Positions 17,504 through 26,918 of a DNA stretch of 64,000 nt are shown here, in pieces. Under the pieces are notes generated by a model that was not told the origin of the DNA, ran no database searches, and saw only the letters and a list, made by a program, of their open reading frames with translations. The position numbers were made by a program, and so were the translations under genes. Each line of letters starts with the position of its first letter. Position 1 is the stretch's first letter. Source of the DNA: Thaumasiovibrio subtropicus (GTDB lineage: Bacteria; Pseudomonadota; Gammaproteobacteria; Enterobacterales; Vibrionaceae); contig NZ_AP023055.1 of NCBI RefSeq assembly GCF_019703835.1, positions 930,001 to 994,000 of the forward strand, given 5' to 3'.

Positions 17504-18850
17504 ATGATTAGTGCCCAACTGCCTGACGTATTGATTGTGAAGGGGAAATCAGTGGCAACCTATAGTGAATCTAAAAAAGAGAACGCAAGGCTAGTTGCGA
17601 TTGGATGTAATTACGAACCGTGGCTAGCTCAGCTAGAGAAAGACGGTTGGATTACCCATTGTTGCTACGATTTGCGTGCAGCGGACGACATGCTGCAAAC
17701 CATGAGTCCGTGCATTTGTGTTGTTGATTTAAGCAGTAATGATTTCAGTATTCAAAGTATCGCCCAACGGGCGAGTAAATCTAACCAAGTGCGTTGGATT
17801 GCGTTACTGAATAAACAGCAACTGAGCTTAAGTGCAATCTGCACTTTCATTAACAACTACTGTATTGACTACTTCACGACGCCAATACCACATAGCCAAC
17901 TGATTGCGACGATCGGTCACCAACTCGGTATGCTAGCGATTGAGAGTAGTGTCGTAGGCAGCGGCCCTCACAACGAGAGGCCGGGTATCATTGGTGAATC
18001 TAAGTCCGCCAGCCAGTTGCGTGAGTTGGTGAGACGTGTTGCGATGACAGATATGCATGTTGTCATTTCCGGGGAAGCGGGCGTTGGAAAGTCCACGGTT
18101 GCCGAGGAAGTGCACTACCAGTCGAATCGTCGTGGCACCATTTTTCATTCGCTGAATGCCAATGCAATCGAGAAGCTTGAGTTTACCGAGCCCGATAACG
18201 AAGCTTTCTCTGAAGGGACGGTGTACATCAACAATATAGAGATGCTGTCACCCTCTTTGCAGACTCAGCTTCTTGGTTATCTTCAAGCCCTTGAAAATCG
18301 AGACTTTAGTCAGAATATGGCCGAGCTTCGTATTGTCGTATCCTCTTCAGCCGACATGGAAACTCTGGTGCAAGAAGGACGATTTAATCAAGAGCTCTAT
18401 TATCGCCTCAATGTCATGCATATCCGAGTCGCTGCATTGCGTGAACGTATGCTTGATATTCCGCAACTGGCTGAGCAGTACTTGCAAGAATTTAGAGCGG
18501 AATACAATATCAATGCAACACACTACAGCGAAGAAGCTTATAAGCTACTTGGACAATATGAATGGCCTGGTAATTGCCGTGAATTGATGAACCAAATCAA
18601 ACGTGCTGCGCTAATGTGTGAGGGCGCGACTATAGATGTAGATCACTTCGATCTGCCAGATAGTGCGCGCAATAAAGCTAACCTTCGCTCAGCGAAGAAT
18701 GATGCTGAACGTGAAGCATTGTTAAATGTACTTGAAACGCATCAAGGGAAGATCTCGTCTGCAGCTAAAGAGTTAGGTGTCTCGAGAGCAACCATGTATC
18801 GCTTGTTGAACAAGCACAACTTGCTAGCAGAAATACGTAATAGCAGCTAA
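17504..18850 (+). CDS. vpsR: VpsR-like enhancer-binding-protein-family regulator
   Basis: At 448 aa it has an N-terminal receiver-like domain (about 1-145; possible phospho-Asp in VVDLSSND), a central AAA+ domain (about 165-390) and a C-terminal Fis-type helix-turn-helix (GKISSAAKELGVSRATMYRLL). The AAA+ part keeps a Walker A loop (GEAGVGKST), but the sigma54-contacting GAFTGA loop is absent and the Walker B segment reads GTVYINNIE instead of the usual acidic DE. VpsR of V. cholerae has this atypical build, binds c-di-GMP and activates biofilm polysaccharide genes with sigma70. The gene name is by resemblance; a VpsR paralogue is possible. No vps genes are in the window. Confidence 0.75.
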   Translation: MISAQLPDVLIVKGKSVATYSESKKENARLVAIGCNYEPWLAQLEKDGWITHCCYDLRAADDMLQTMSPCICVVDLSSNDFSIQSIAQRASKSNQVRWIALLNKQQLSLSAICTFINNYCIDYFTTPIPHSQLIATIGHQLGMLAIESSVVGSGPHNERPGIIGESKSASQLRELVRRVAMTDMHVVISGEAGVGKSTVAEEVHYQSNRRGTIFHSLNANAIEKLEFTEPDNEAFSEGTVYINNIEMLSPSLQTQLLGYLQALENRDFSQNMAELRIVVSSSADMETLVQEGRFNQELYYRLNVMHIRVAALRERMLDIPQLAEQYLQEFRAEYNINATHYSEEAYKLLGQYEWPGNCRELMNQIKRAALMCEGATIDVDHFDLPDSARNKANLRSAKNDAEREALLNVLETHQGKISSAAKELGVSRATMYRLLNKHNLLAEIRNSS

Positions 18851-18873
18851 CTACCGTATGTAGTTATCTCGAT

Positions 18874-18902
18874 AGAGCGTCTCTATTGGAGGCGCTTTTT
18901 TA
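18874..18902 (+). terminator. Terminator of the VpsR-like gene
   Basis: The stem GCGTCTC pairs with GAGGCGC, including one G-U pair, and is followed by six T. It lies 25 bp after the stop codon. Confidence 0.8.
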
Positions 18903-19025
18903 TACTTTTATTTCAGTATTGATAGAAAGCATATTCAATTTAGCACTAAGTAATCGTAAAGCGATATTGTTCAAGGTCATTTCTGAGCGGGCATAATAAG
19001 CACTGTTTCTTAGGGAGAAGAGCAG

Positions 19026-19175
19026 ATGCGAAGCCGAAAATGGACATCGATTACGGTCATTACTTTAGTGATGGTTTCCTTGTTTGTCTCGCCTTTTATT
19101 GCATCATTAATGCATGCGCTCGCTTTTGGCTTATTGGTCGCACATGGCTATATGGCAATGCACTCTTCCGAATAA
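19026..19175 (+). CDS. Small membrane protein, 49 aa
   Basis: An ATG at 19026 is preceded by a strong ribosome site (AGGGAGAAGAG, about 5 bp away). The 49-codon frame starts MRSRKWTSITVITLVMVSLF. Two hydrophobic stretches (residues about 8-26 and 28-44) with a basic N-terminus suggest one or two membrane spans. It ends 14 bp before the convergent YeiH-type gene. I do not recognise the family; the good ribosome site and membrane profile are the main support. Confidence 0.55.
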   Translation: MRSRKWTSITVITLVMVSLFVSPFIASLMHALAFGLLVAHGYMAMHSSE

Positions 19176-19189
19176 CGCTTCGCTTCACT

Positions 19190-20104
19190 CTAGATTAACA
19201 AATACGCCAAGCTACCGACTGAAATCAGTACCCACAAGGTTAGTGCAAGTATGAATGGCTTAATCCCAGCACGTTTAAACTGTGAGATTGTCATTGAAGC
19301 GCCCACCAAAAACAGACTAACCACCAACATTTGCTTTGCAATTTGAAAGATGACGCCATAGAAAGTACCGAACTGCGGCACATAGCTGGAAATCAGTAAG
19401 GCAACAATATACCAGCCAATAAACGCCGGGAACGTAAATCGTCTGCTGTCGCCTTTAAAAATCCAACTGCTGATCAACGCGATGGGAATGATCCAAAGGG
19501 CCCTTGCAAGTTTGGTCGTCGTTGCAACCTGAAGTGCCTGCTCTCCATACGCGCCAGCCGCGCCGACAACCGACGATGTATCGTGAATCGCGATCGCTGC
19601 CCAGGTGCCAAACCGAACTTCATCTAGCGACAGGGCGTGGCCGATGATAGGGAAAGCGTAAAGTGAGATGGCATTTAATATAAATACGGTCGCCAAAGCG
19701 ACTGATATCTGCTCATTCTTAGCGTTGATAGCTGGCGCAACAGCGGCAATGGCACTTCCGCCACAAATGGCAGTACCAGAGGCGATAAGGTGAGATGTGC
19801 GGCTATCTATGTTTAACCAGCGCCCAATGCACGCACCTAAGATGAGTGTCATCATTAGGCTGACAATCACGAGGCCAATATTCGATGATACTGAGTAAAT
19901 GGCCGCGTCAATTTGAATACCAAAACCAAGTCCAATAATGGAATAGGAGAGGAGTCTTTTGCTCAGTGCAGCGAGGTCAACGTGTTTCGGTACTAGGCCA
20001 ACACTGGCGAGAAGAAAGCCCAAGATGAGTGCCGTGGGTGACTGAATAATCGGGAAAAAACACGCAAAAGCAACACAATAAAACACAAAAGCGCGTTGAG
20101 GCAT
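19190..20104 (-). CDS. YeiH-family putative sulfate exporter (UPF0324)
   Basis: The ATG at 20104 (304 aa) is preferred over a GTG at 20149, because the family starts shortly before the first membrane span. There are about 9-10 transmembrane helices. The family hallmark SGTAICGGSAIAAVAPAI lies near residue 125, and a second conserved loop reads AIHDTSSVVGAA. YeiH-type proteins are membrane transporters with a suggested role in anion or sulfur-compound efflux, but this is weakly established. It is divergent from a LysR regulator only 143 bp away, the usual arrangement with YeiE-type regulators, so that protein probably controls it. Confidence 0.85.
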   Translation of the reverse strand: MPQRAFVFYCVAFACFFPIIQSPTALILGFLLASVGLVPKHVDLAALSKRLLSYSIIGLGFGIQIDAAIYSVSSNIGLVIVSLMMTLILGACIGRWLNIDSRTSHLIASGTAICGGSAIAAVAPAINAKNEQISVALATVFILNAISLYAFPIIGHALSLDEVRFGTWAAIAIHDTSSVVGAAGAYGEQALQVATTTKLARALWIIPIALISSWIFKGDSRRFTFPAFIGWYIVALLISSYVPQFGTFYGVIFQIAKQMLVVSLFLVGASMTISQFKRAGIKPFILALTLWVLISVGSLAYLLI

Positions 20105-20247
20105 GATGACAACTCTATCAGGTAACGAGCGCGCAGTATAACGGGTCACCCTTGGGAATTAAATACTGAGTGCATCGACTTGGCGATTGTGTTAACTATC
20201 TGTTAGTTTAGCCCTATGCGTTATTTTGTTTTATCGAACAGGCTTTT

Positions 20248-21138
20248 ATGAACAAGTTACTATCTTTTGAATCTTTGTTAGTACTCGATGCTATCGACCG
20301 TCGGGGTAGCTTTGCGGCGGCAGCAGAAGAACTGCAACGCGCTCCGTCTTCACTGAGTTACCAAGTACAAAAGCTTGAACAAGATCTTGATCTTGTTATT
20401 TTCGATCGTTCTGGTCATCGCGCGGCGTTTACTAAAGCCGGCGAACTCTTGCTTGAACGCGGCCGTAAGTTGCTAAATGCTGCGGATGAGATGGTCAACG
20501 ATGCGGTATCGTTAGCGCATGGTTGGGAGTTAGACATTACGCTTGGTTTCGACGGCATTGTAGACATTAACCGTTTGTTCCCTTTGGTTCCTGCATTAGA
20601 AGAGAAAGGCGGGACACGATTGCACCTTCAGGAGGAGATATTGGCAGGCAGTTGGGAAGCGCTTAGCCAAGATCGCATTGATCTATTGATTGCTTCTATG
20701 CCAACCGTTGTGCCAAATGATGTGAAAGTGGTTACGATTGGGCAACTTTCTATGAACTGGGTGGCATCGCCTAACCACCCAATCTTTAAATCTAATGACC
20801 CACTCAACCCAGAAGAGCGCCGCAAGCACCGGGTCATTGCGGTGCGTGACAGCGCAATTAACGCGCCGCCAATTAGTTATAACATTTTAGATAAGCAAGC
20901 CGTGCTTCGTGTACGCTCTATGAGTGACAAATTGAAAGCGTTGAAAGCGGGATTAGGTATTGGGACATTTAACGTCGATGATATTGATGCCGAGCTTAAG
21001 TCCGGCGAACTTGCCATCGTTGGTAACGACCCGGTGCATACCCTCGATCTCGTTTTGGCATGGCGTCGCAGCCAGATGGGGCGCGCCAAAAGTTGGCTTA
21101 TCGAGAATGTAAAAAAGAAGGTGAAGTTAACGGAGTAA
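20248..21138 (+). CDS. LysR-family transcriptional regulator
   Basis: The protein has 296 aa, typical for the family. The N-terminal winged helix-turn-helix spans about residues 5-65 (GSFAAAAEELQRAPSSLSYQ, then VQKLEQDL). The rest is a periplasmic-binding-protein-like effector domain. Divergent transcription from the YeiH-type exporter gene suggests that it autoregulates and controls the exporter from the shared 143-bp region. The effector is not predictable. Confidence 0.88.
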   Translation: MNKLLSFESLLVLDAIDRRGSFAAAAEELQRAPSSLSYQVQKLEQDLDLVIFDRSGHRAAFTKAGELLLERGRKLLNAADEMVNDAVSLAHGWELDITLGFDGIVDINRLFPLVPALEEKGGTRLHLQEEILAGSWEALSQDRIDLLIASMPTVVPNDVKVVTIGQLSMNWVASPNHPIFKSNDPLNPEERRKHRVIAVRDSAINAPPISYNILDKQAVLRVRSMSDKLKALKAGLGIGTFNVDDIDAELKSGELAIVGNDPVHTLDLVLAWRRSQMGRAKSWLIENVKKKVKLTE

Positions 21139-21155
21139 GGCGACAATGTCGCCTT
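21137..21155 (+). terminator. Hairpin between convergent LysR and Pat genes
   Basis: AAGGCGA pairs with TCGCCTT directly after the LysR stop and is followed by TTGTTTA. It probably ends transcription from the left; the T run is short. Confidence 0.55.
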
Positions 21156-21184
21156 GTTTATGCTTACGCCCCTATAGTGTATCG

Positions 21185-23857
21185 CTAAGAATTACTGACG
21201 GAGAGCGGCAATAACATTTCAACGATCCCATCGGCGAGTTGTACATCGATATGAAAGCCGACCTTTTGCGCTAGGGCGATCATTCCGCTATTGGAAGGCA
21301 TCGTCATGCCGGTCATATGTTTCATTCCTCGAGAACGACAGTATTCGATGATCTGCTCCATCAATATTCGCCCTAAGCCAAACCCTTTCAAATCAGAACG
21401 GACCAAAATAGCGAACTCTGCTTCGGTGTTTTCTGGGTCGGACAGGGCGCGCGCGACCCCCCATATCTGATTCGATTTGGTGACCGCGACAAAGGCCATT
21501 TCTCGCGCATAGTCAATTTGCGTGAGGTTGGCCAACGCTTCATGATCGAGCTCGCCGACATCTGAAAAAAAGCGCTTATAAAGATCTTCTTCAGATACGT
21601 GACTGATAAAATCTTTATGCAAAGGTTCGTCTTCCGGTAAGATCGGTCTCAGAAGTAAGGTTTCACCATTACGTAGGGTAATGTCCTTTTCCCACTCTTT
21701 CGGGTAGGGACGAATAGCAAGGTGGTTGTTATGTTTGAACTGACCATCTTGCAATGTTATCCGAGCATCGATGACCGTATGATCTTCCCCGGATATCAAC
21801 AGCGGATTAATATCGAGTTCGAGAATGTGTGGGCAATCGATGATGAGGTTTGAGATTCGGACCAGTATCTTACACAGCGCGGGAATATTGATTTCGTAAG
21901 GGAAACTTCGTTGGCGGATTTTTCCGCTCTTGATAGCATTGATGACAAGATAACGGGCAAGCGCCATGTTGACGGGAGGAATTGCTATCGCTGCATCCTT
22001 ATTGAGATTCCATTCGGAACCCCCTTCGCCAATGACGATCACTGGGCCGAAGACCGCATCTCGATAGACGCCAAGGCGTAGCTCTTGGGAGCCTGTTTTA
22101 CTGGCCATGGATTGTACAAGTAGACCATCGATATGGGCAGCAGGGAAATTGAGTGCAACACGGTCAAGAATGGCCTGTGAGGCCGAAGCGACTTCTTTTG
22201 CATCACGTAGTTGTAGCACGACACCTTGTACTTCCGACTTATGTACGATGTCAGGCGAACGTAGCTTCACGGCAACCGGATAGCCGATTTGTTCAGCGAT
22301 ATAGACAGCTTCGCTGGGGTCGGATGCGAGCCAAGTCCGTAGCGTTCTCAGCCCATAGCATTCCAGTATCGGCCTCACATCATGGGTTTGTAGCTGAGTT
22401 TGTCCTTGTAACAGAGCGTTTTCAATCATCCCTAGCGCTTGGGGCGCAAGTGCGCGTTCTTCATTGATGGAGGATGGGGTCTCCATCAACTGCTTTTGGT
22501 TTCTTCGGTACTCGACCAAGTGCATGAAACCAGCGACGGTACTTTCAGGTGTACGATAAGTTGGGTAACCCGCTTGGAAAAAACGCTTGCGGCTCTCTAT
22601 GGCACTCACTTCTCCAGCCCAGTTGGTCAAGATGTTAAAACGTTTGGTCCGCGGATGGTGTTTAAGTGTTTCTATGACAGCGTCAGCAGTTTGGGTACTC
22701 GGTGCAATGGCGGACGGCGAGTGCATGATCATCAGCGCATCAAAATCATCGCTATCTAGCAGAATATTCAGTGTTTCCGTATACCGTTTAACATTCGCAT
22801 CGCCCATGATATCGATGGGGTTGGTTGTCGACCACGATGTTGGTAATACCTTGTTTAACTTCTCTATGGTGGCGTCACTCAACTTGGCGAGTTTACCGCC
22901 GCGCTCCATCAAGGCATCAACCGCCATAATCGCAGGCCCACCGCCGTTAGTCACAATGGCGAGTCGTTCGCCACGTAAAGGTACGGAGTGAGTTAAGGTT
23001 TCAACTGCGGCAAAGAGTTCATGGGTGGTATGTACCCGAAGCATACCAGCACGACGAATTGCCGCATCATAGACGGGGTCGATTCCTAGCGGGCCACCGG
23101 TATGGAGTTGGGAAGCAATCGCGCCTTGTGTCGTACGGCCGTTCTTGAGTACAAGAATTTGCCGGTTTCGAGAGGCTGCGCGTGCAGCAGACATAAAGCG
23201 TCGTGGGTCCGAGACGGAGTCGATGTAAAGTAATATCGCGCTCGTCTTGCTGTCACGACAAAGGACGTCGAGCAGTTCGTCAAAGTCGACATCGCTGCCA
23301 TCACCAATGGATAGGAAAGTCGAAAAACCGATATCTTTATTGCTTGCCCAGTCCAGAATCGTTGTGCAGACTGCTGCAGATTGTGACACAAAGGCAATGT
23401 TGCCACGTTTAGCGGGGATGGGTGCGAAACTGGCGTTGACGTTTAGCCAAGGTAATATCAGTCCCATACTATTGGGGCCGATCAGACGAATGCCGTACTT
23501 ACGCGCATTTTCTTTCATTAGGTCGAGATGAGAAGGCTCACCAAGGTGCATGCCAGAGGCCATGACTATCGCTGCTTTCACGCCTAGTTTACCTAATTCA
23601 CTGATGAGATCAGGGTTTCGGTGACTGTTTGTACAGAGTACAGCGAGGTCGGGTACGCGTGGGAGTTTGTCTATCGAGGCATACGCAAGTACACCGCAAA
23701 CGGCGTCATACTTGGGTGTCACTGGCATGATGGGGCCACGGAAACCCGCCGTTAAAAGGTTTTTAACGACAATATGCCCGGCACGGCCTTCAGTATCTGA
23801 CGCGCCGATGATCGCGATAGAGCGAGGTTTAAGTAGAGCATCCAAGCCATTGAGCAT
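21185..23857 (-). CDS. Pat/PatZ-type protein lysine acetyltransferase (NDP-forming acyl-CoA synthetase-like fused to GNAT)
   Basis: I use the ATG at 23857 (890 aa), which has a GGAAGG ribosome site 8 bp upstream and gives the family length. A longer frame reaches 23926. Domains in order: CoA-binding Rossmann (KPRSIAIIGASDTEGRAG), succinyl-CoA-synthetase-like domains, an ATP-grasp part (about 480-690), and a C-terminal GNAT domain (about 720-880) with the acetyl-CoA loop KGFGLGRILM. In enteric bacteria the homologue PatZ (Pka/YfiQ) acetylates metabolic enzymes such as acetyl-CoA synthetase, and its synthetase-like part is non-catalytic. It stands alone and is convergent with the LysR gene. Confidence 0.9.
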   Translation of the reverse strand: MLNGLDALLKPRSIAIIGASDTEGRAGHIVVKNLLTAGFRGPIMPVTPKYDAVCGVLAYASIDKLPRVPDLAVLCTNSHRNPDLISELGKLGVKAAIVMASGMHLGEPSHLDLMKENARKYGIRLIGPNSMGLILPWLNVNASFAPIPAKRGNIAFVSQSAAVCTTILDWASNKDIGFSTFLSIGDGSDVDFDELLDVLCRDSKTSAILLYIDSVSDPRRFMSAARAASRNRQILVLKNGRTTQGAIASQLHTGGPLGIDPVYDAAIRRAGMLRVHTTHELFAAVETLTHSVPLRGERLAIVTNGGGPAIMAVDALMERGGKLAKLSDATIEKLNKVLPTSWSTTNPIDIMGDANVKRYTETLNILLDSDDFDALMIMHSPSAIAPSTQTADAVIETLKHHPRTKRFNILTNWAGEVSAIESRKRFFQAGYPTYRTPESTVAGFMHLVEYRRNQKQLMETPSSINEERALAPQALGMIENALLQGQTQLQTHDVRPILECYGLRTLRTWLASDPSEAVYIAEQIGYPVAVKLRSPDIVHKSEVQGVVLQLRDAKEVASASQAILDRVALNFPAAHIDGLLVQSMASKTGSQELRLGVYRDAVFGPVIVIGEGGSEWNLNKDAAIAIPPVNMALARYLVINAIKSGKIRQRSFPYEINIPALCKILVRISNLIIDCPHILELDINPLLISGEDHTVIDARITLQDGQFKHNNHLAIRPYPKEWEKDITLRNGETLLLRPILPEDEPLHKDFISHVSEEDLYKRFFSDVGELDHEALANLTQIDYAREMAFVAVTKSNQIWGVARALSDPENTEAEFAILVRSDLKGFGLGRILMEQIIEYCRSRGMKHMTGMTMPSNSGMIALAQKVGFHIDVQLADGIVEMLLPLSVSNS

Positions 23858-24097
23858 AAATACACCTTCCAGTTTTAGTTCTACGTTCTTTGGATTTTCA
23901 GGTAGCCTTTCTTCAATATGCTTCATTGTTACCCAATAAGTTGACGACGGATACGCCCTCAGGCCATTCGTGTGACTCTTGTCTTACATCACTCGTCGGA
24001 CGATTTGAAACAAAATCAAAAACTAAGCCTAGATTGACTATGCTTATACACTAGCGACCTTTGTTAGTATGTCGGCGGTACAAAAAATATAAGCGAG

Positions 24098-24180
24098 GAG
24101 GCGCTGGTTGCCAGATGCTCAGCCGCTAGCACCCATTCGGTGCGAAAAGACTGATGGATGCCATCGCAGCCTCAACATCG
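24098..24180 (+). ncRNA. Candidate structured RNA or 5' leader upstream of the SPOR lipoprotein gene
   Basis: A closing stem GAGGC with GCCTC (24098-24102 and 24169-24173) encloses three perfect hairpins: CTGG-TTG-CCAG, GCACC-CATTC-GGTGC, and GATGG-ATG-CCATC. This multi-branch fold sits about 130 nt before the SPOR gene start. I could not match it to a riboswitch class I know. It may be an untranslated leader, a small RNA or chance. Confidence 0.3.
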
Positions 24181-24310
24181 AAAGTGGCGGTGTTTCATAT
24201 TTATCGATGTGAACTAAGGCTAGTTGTGGCGAAATTTTTCGTATTGTCTCTTGAATGATCCGCGTTGCAACGGCAATATGAATCTAATCATGGAGTTAGG
24301 TGTTTCTATA

Positions 24311-24826
24311 ATGAAAAAAACGTTGCTTATCGGCGCAGTACTCGTATTGACAGGCTGTGCAAGCAGTGATGTAACGACTACGGTTGTTGCGTCTGAGGCT
24401 GAAATTGAACAATACAATAACGCAATGCCAATGGAGTCAGACCCGATACTGACGCTGCCCGCAGAAGAGCCGATGGCACAAGTCGTTAAGCCTGTTGAAG
24501 AGAACAAAATTGTTCTCAACAAACCGACGAAACCCGCCATGACGTCTGGCGGTCGCTATTCAATACAGGTGTTGGCGTTAAGCCACGACGGTGGATTCCA
24601 AGAGTATGTTGACCGTTTGCCCTCAGGTAAACCTATCTACGTAAATAAGAAAATGCTTAACGGTTTGCCTTGGTATACCTTGCTATACGGTGAGTACAGT
24701 TCTAAAGCAGAAGCCAAGCGTGCCTTGAACGCATTGCCATCTTCTGTGCGTCAATACGGTCCATTTATTCGCAGTCTTGATGACATTAAGCGTTCATCAT
24801 CACCAGACCTTCGTCAACTTCGATAA
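24311..24826 (+). CDS. SPOR-domain lipoprotein
   Basis: The ATG at 24311 is chosen because it begins a clean lipoprotein signal (MKKTLLIGAVLVLTGCASS, Cys at 17) and has a ribosome site (GGAGTTAGGTG) upstream. The product has 171 aa. A low-complexity linker leads to a C-terminal SPOR-like domain at about 85-155 (RYSIQVLALSHDGG...YVNKKMLNGLPWYTLLYGEYSSKAEA). SPOR domains bind denuded septal peptidoglycan, so a cell-wall or division role at the outer membrane is likely. It lies 128 bp upstream of a D-Ala-D-Ala ligase gene but is separated from it by a strong terminator. Confidence 0.82.
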   Translation: MKKTLLIGAVLVLTGCASSDVTTTVVASEAEIEQYNNAMPMESDPILTLPAEEPMAQVVKPVEENKIVLNKPTKPAMTSGGRYSIQVLALSHDGGFQEYVDRLPSGKPIYVNKKMLNGLPWYTLLYGEYSSKAEAKRALNALPSSVRQYGPFIRSLDDIKRSSSPDLRQLR

Positions 24827-24855
24827 ACACTGACGAGGTATCATCGTTAAATTGA

Positions 24856-24897
24856 CGCCAGATGGATTCATTACTGCCATCTGGCGTTGTTTTTTTA
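24856..24897 (+). terminator. Terminator of the SPOR lipoprotein gene
   Basis: A perfect 10-bp stem, CGCCAGATGG with CCATCTGGCG, is followed by a run of seven T. Confidence 0.92.
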
Positions 24898-24954
24898 TAA
24901 ACTAATGCGCATCTTTCTTTGGCGATTAAGCCATTGCGAATTAAAAGGTTTTAA

Positions 24955-25956
24955 ATGAGTTCCAAGCAAATCTTGCTACTGTGTGGCGGCGGTGGCGCCG
25001 AGCACGAAGTTTCCCTTGTTTCTGCAAGTTATGTTCAGTCACAACTTGAGCAGGTTGAGGGGTTTGACGTTGTTCGAGTTGAGATTAAGCCTGAAGGTTG
25101 GATGACAGAACAAGGCCAAGCTTGTCAGCTAGGTTTCGATCGCGTGCTATCGGTGGGCGATCGCCAACTGACAATAGACGCCGTTGTTCCCGTAGTTCAT
25201 GGCTTTCCTGGAGAAACCGGTGATCTGCAATCCTTTTTTGAGTTGATTGGCCTGCCTTACATCGGCTGTGACGCCGAGGCGAGCAAGAACTGCTTCAACA
25301 AAATCACGACCAAACTCTGGTTTGATACGCTTCACATTCCCAATACGCCTTACTACTTCATGTCTGAGTTTACAGAGAGTGAGATTGCTAAAGCTGAAGC
25401 AGCCTTGGTTGAGTGGGGAAGTATTTTTGTTAAGGCAGCAAGTCAAGGCTCTTCAATTGGTTGCTATAAAGTCTCTGATGTGGGTGATTTGAGAAAAGCG
25501 CTGCAAGATGCGTTTTCGTTCTCCAATCAGGTCTTGATTGAGAAAGCGGTTAAACCGAGAGAGCTTGAAATTGCTGCTTATGAGTATGATGGCGACATCG
25601 TGGTGACGGTTCCCGGTGAAGTTGTTGCGCCCGGTGATACTTTTTACACTTATGAAGAGAAGTACAGCAATGACAGCCATTCCACAACCGTGATCAAGGC
25701 GGACATCAGCGACGCAGTTCGTGATGAAATGATGTTGTTAGCGAAGCGAGCGTTTGAACATATGAAGCTTCGCGACCTCTCCCGTATTGATTTCTTTTTG
25801 ACGGAAGACAACGAGGTATTACTCAATGAGATCAATACGTTTCCGGGCATGACACCTATCTCGATGTTCCCAAAGATGCTCACTGCCAATGGGCATGACA
25901 TTCAAACTTTCTTCGCTCAAGCGGTTCATCGAGCGATTGAGGCTAAAGCCGTTTAG
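24955..25956 (+). CDS. ddl: D-alanine--D-alanine ligase
   Basis: This 333-aa ATP-grasp ligase joins two D-Ala residues for peptidoglycan precursors. Family motifs are visible: CGGGGAEHEVSL at the N-terminus, the ATP-grasp loop KAASQGSSIGCYKV, the metal-binding acidic pair at LNEINTFPGMTP, and the substrate loop around YEEKYSNDSH. Length is normal. It starts with an ATG and has no overlapping neighbours. It is one of the genes that suggests synteny with Vibrio chromosome II. Confidence 0.93.
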   Translation: MSSKQILLLCGGGGAEHEVSLVSASYVQSQLEQVEGFDVVRVEIKPEGWMTEQGQACQLGFDRVLSVGDRQLTIDAVVPVVHGFPGETGDLQSFFELIGLPYIGCDAEASKNCFNKITTKLWFDTLHIPNTPYYFMSEFTESEIAKAEAALVEWGSIFVKAASQGSSIGCYKVSDVGDLRKALQDAFSFSNQVLIEKAVKPRELEIAAYEYDGDIVVTVPGEVVAPGDTFYTYEEKYSNDSHSTTVIKADISDAVRDEMMLLAKRAFEHMKLRDLSRIDFFLTEDNEVLLNEINTFPGMTPISMFPKMLTANGHDIQTFFAQAVHRAIEAKAV

Positions 25957-25985
25957 AAGGTTCTGAGAAAGGACGAAAGCAGTGG

Positions 25986-26918
25986 CTATAACCACTGCTT
26001 TTTCTTTTTGTAGCGCGCTTTTTCGCGTTCACTTTTCTGTTTGTTATCGATGTATTGTGCAGGCATCGCTGGACTTCGCCATCGGCCAGCAGATTGAATC
26101 TCTGTTAAGGTTAGCCCTTGTGCGGACAAGTCTTTTGAGGCGCCGACACGTGAGGATTGACCAGAGAAAGTGATATGTTTAGGTAAATCCAACAAAGTAC
26201 TGGCGCGCCGGAATACTCGATAGACTGCCGATGGGTCCATTGCGGTTTCAGCGACATTTTCATGCCTGTCCATGCTTCTAAACAGTGGGCCATCTAGGAT
26301 ATTCGCGTTGAATAGCCAGTCATTAAGTAGTGACAATGACAATTCACTGAGAGGGTATTCAATATCCTCGATAAGTAAGACAGCAGTGTCTTTGTTAAGA
26401 TGGCTAGGTGTGAGTTTGATCAGTTCACTGCGCTTTAGCATGGTGTCAAGCATGACAGACCAGATAGCGAGATCTCGCTTATCTTTGAGCCGCTGGCTTT
26501 TCTCGAGTTTCTTTATCAGCGCCTCAAGGTGAGAATGTCGAAAAGCATCGGCTTGGATTTGATCTTCTCCTTTGCTCTCTTGGCATCGCTTCATAAAGGT
26601 TTGTACCTCTCTAAACCTGCCCGGTTCTGGCTGACTAAAGAGTTTATGCATGGTGTTGATAGAGATTAGATAACGACGAAGCGTAGAGAATTTTCGCTCG
26701 CGTTGCACCTTATCGATATAACGGACGACCACTTTAGGATGGGCGGGCAAGGGAGATTCGCTGACAGCATGACAATAGGAAAGAAAGTGATGCCAATCGT
26801 TTTTTAACGAGAGCAAGGAGTTATGAGCATATTTGTTTTCCGTCACAGAACGCCAAATATCTATATCCTCTACGGGGGTCAAAAAGCACTTTTTTGTGGG
26901 TTTCATGGCATTAATCAC
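25986..26918 (-). CDS. Orphan tyrosine recombinase (phage-integrase family)
   Basis: The protein has 310 aa. An N-terminal SAM-like core-binding domain spans about 30-120, and the catalytic domain about 135-300. The catalytic set is recognisable: Arg I in MLKRSELIKL, the box II Arg in GQSSRVGASKDL (the usual His is Gln here), the AGRWRSPAM segment where Trp replaces the second His, and the nucleophile Tyr in PAQYIDN. It is not next to prophage genes or an obvious att site, so it may be a resident recombinase or a relic. The basic tail REKARYKKKKQ could bind DNA. Confidence 0.82.
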   Translation of the reverse strand: MINAMKPTKKCFLTPVEDIDIWRSVTENKYAHNSLLSLKNDWHHFLSYCHAVSESPLPAHPKVVVRYIDKVQRERKFSTLRRYLISINTMHKLFSQPEPGRFREVQTFMKRCQESKGEDQIQADAFRHSHLEALIKKLEKSQRLKDKRDLAIWSVMLDTMLKRSELIKLTPSHLNKDTAVLLIEDIEYPLSELSLSLLNDWLFNANILDGPLFRSMDRHENVAETAMDPSAVYRVFRRASTLLDLPKHITFSGQSSRVGASKDLSAQGLTLTEIQSAGRWRSPAMPAQYIDNKQKSEREKARYKKKKQWL

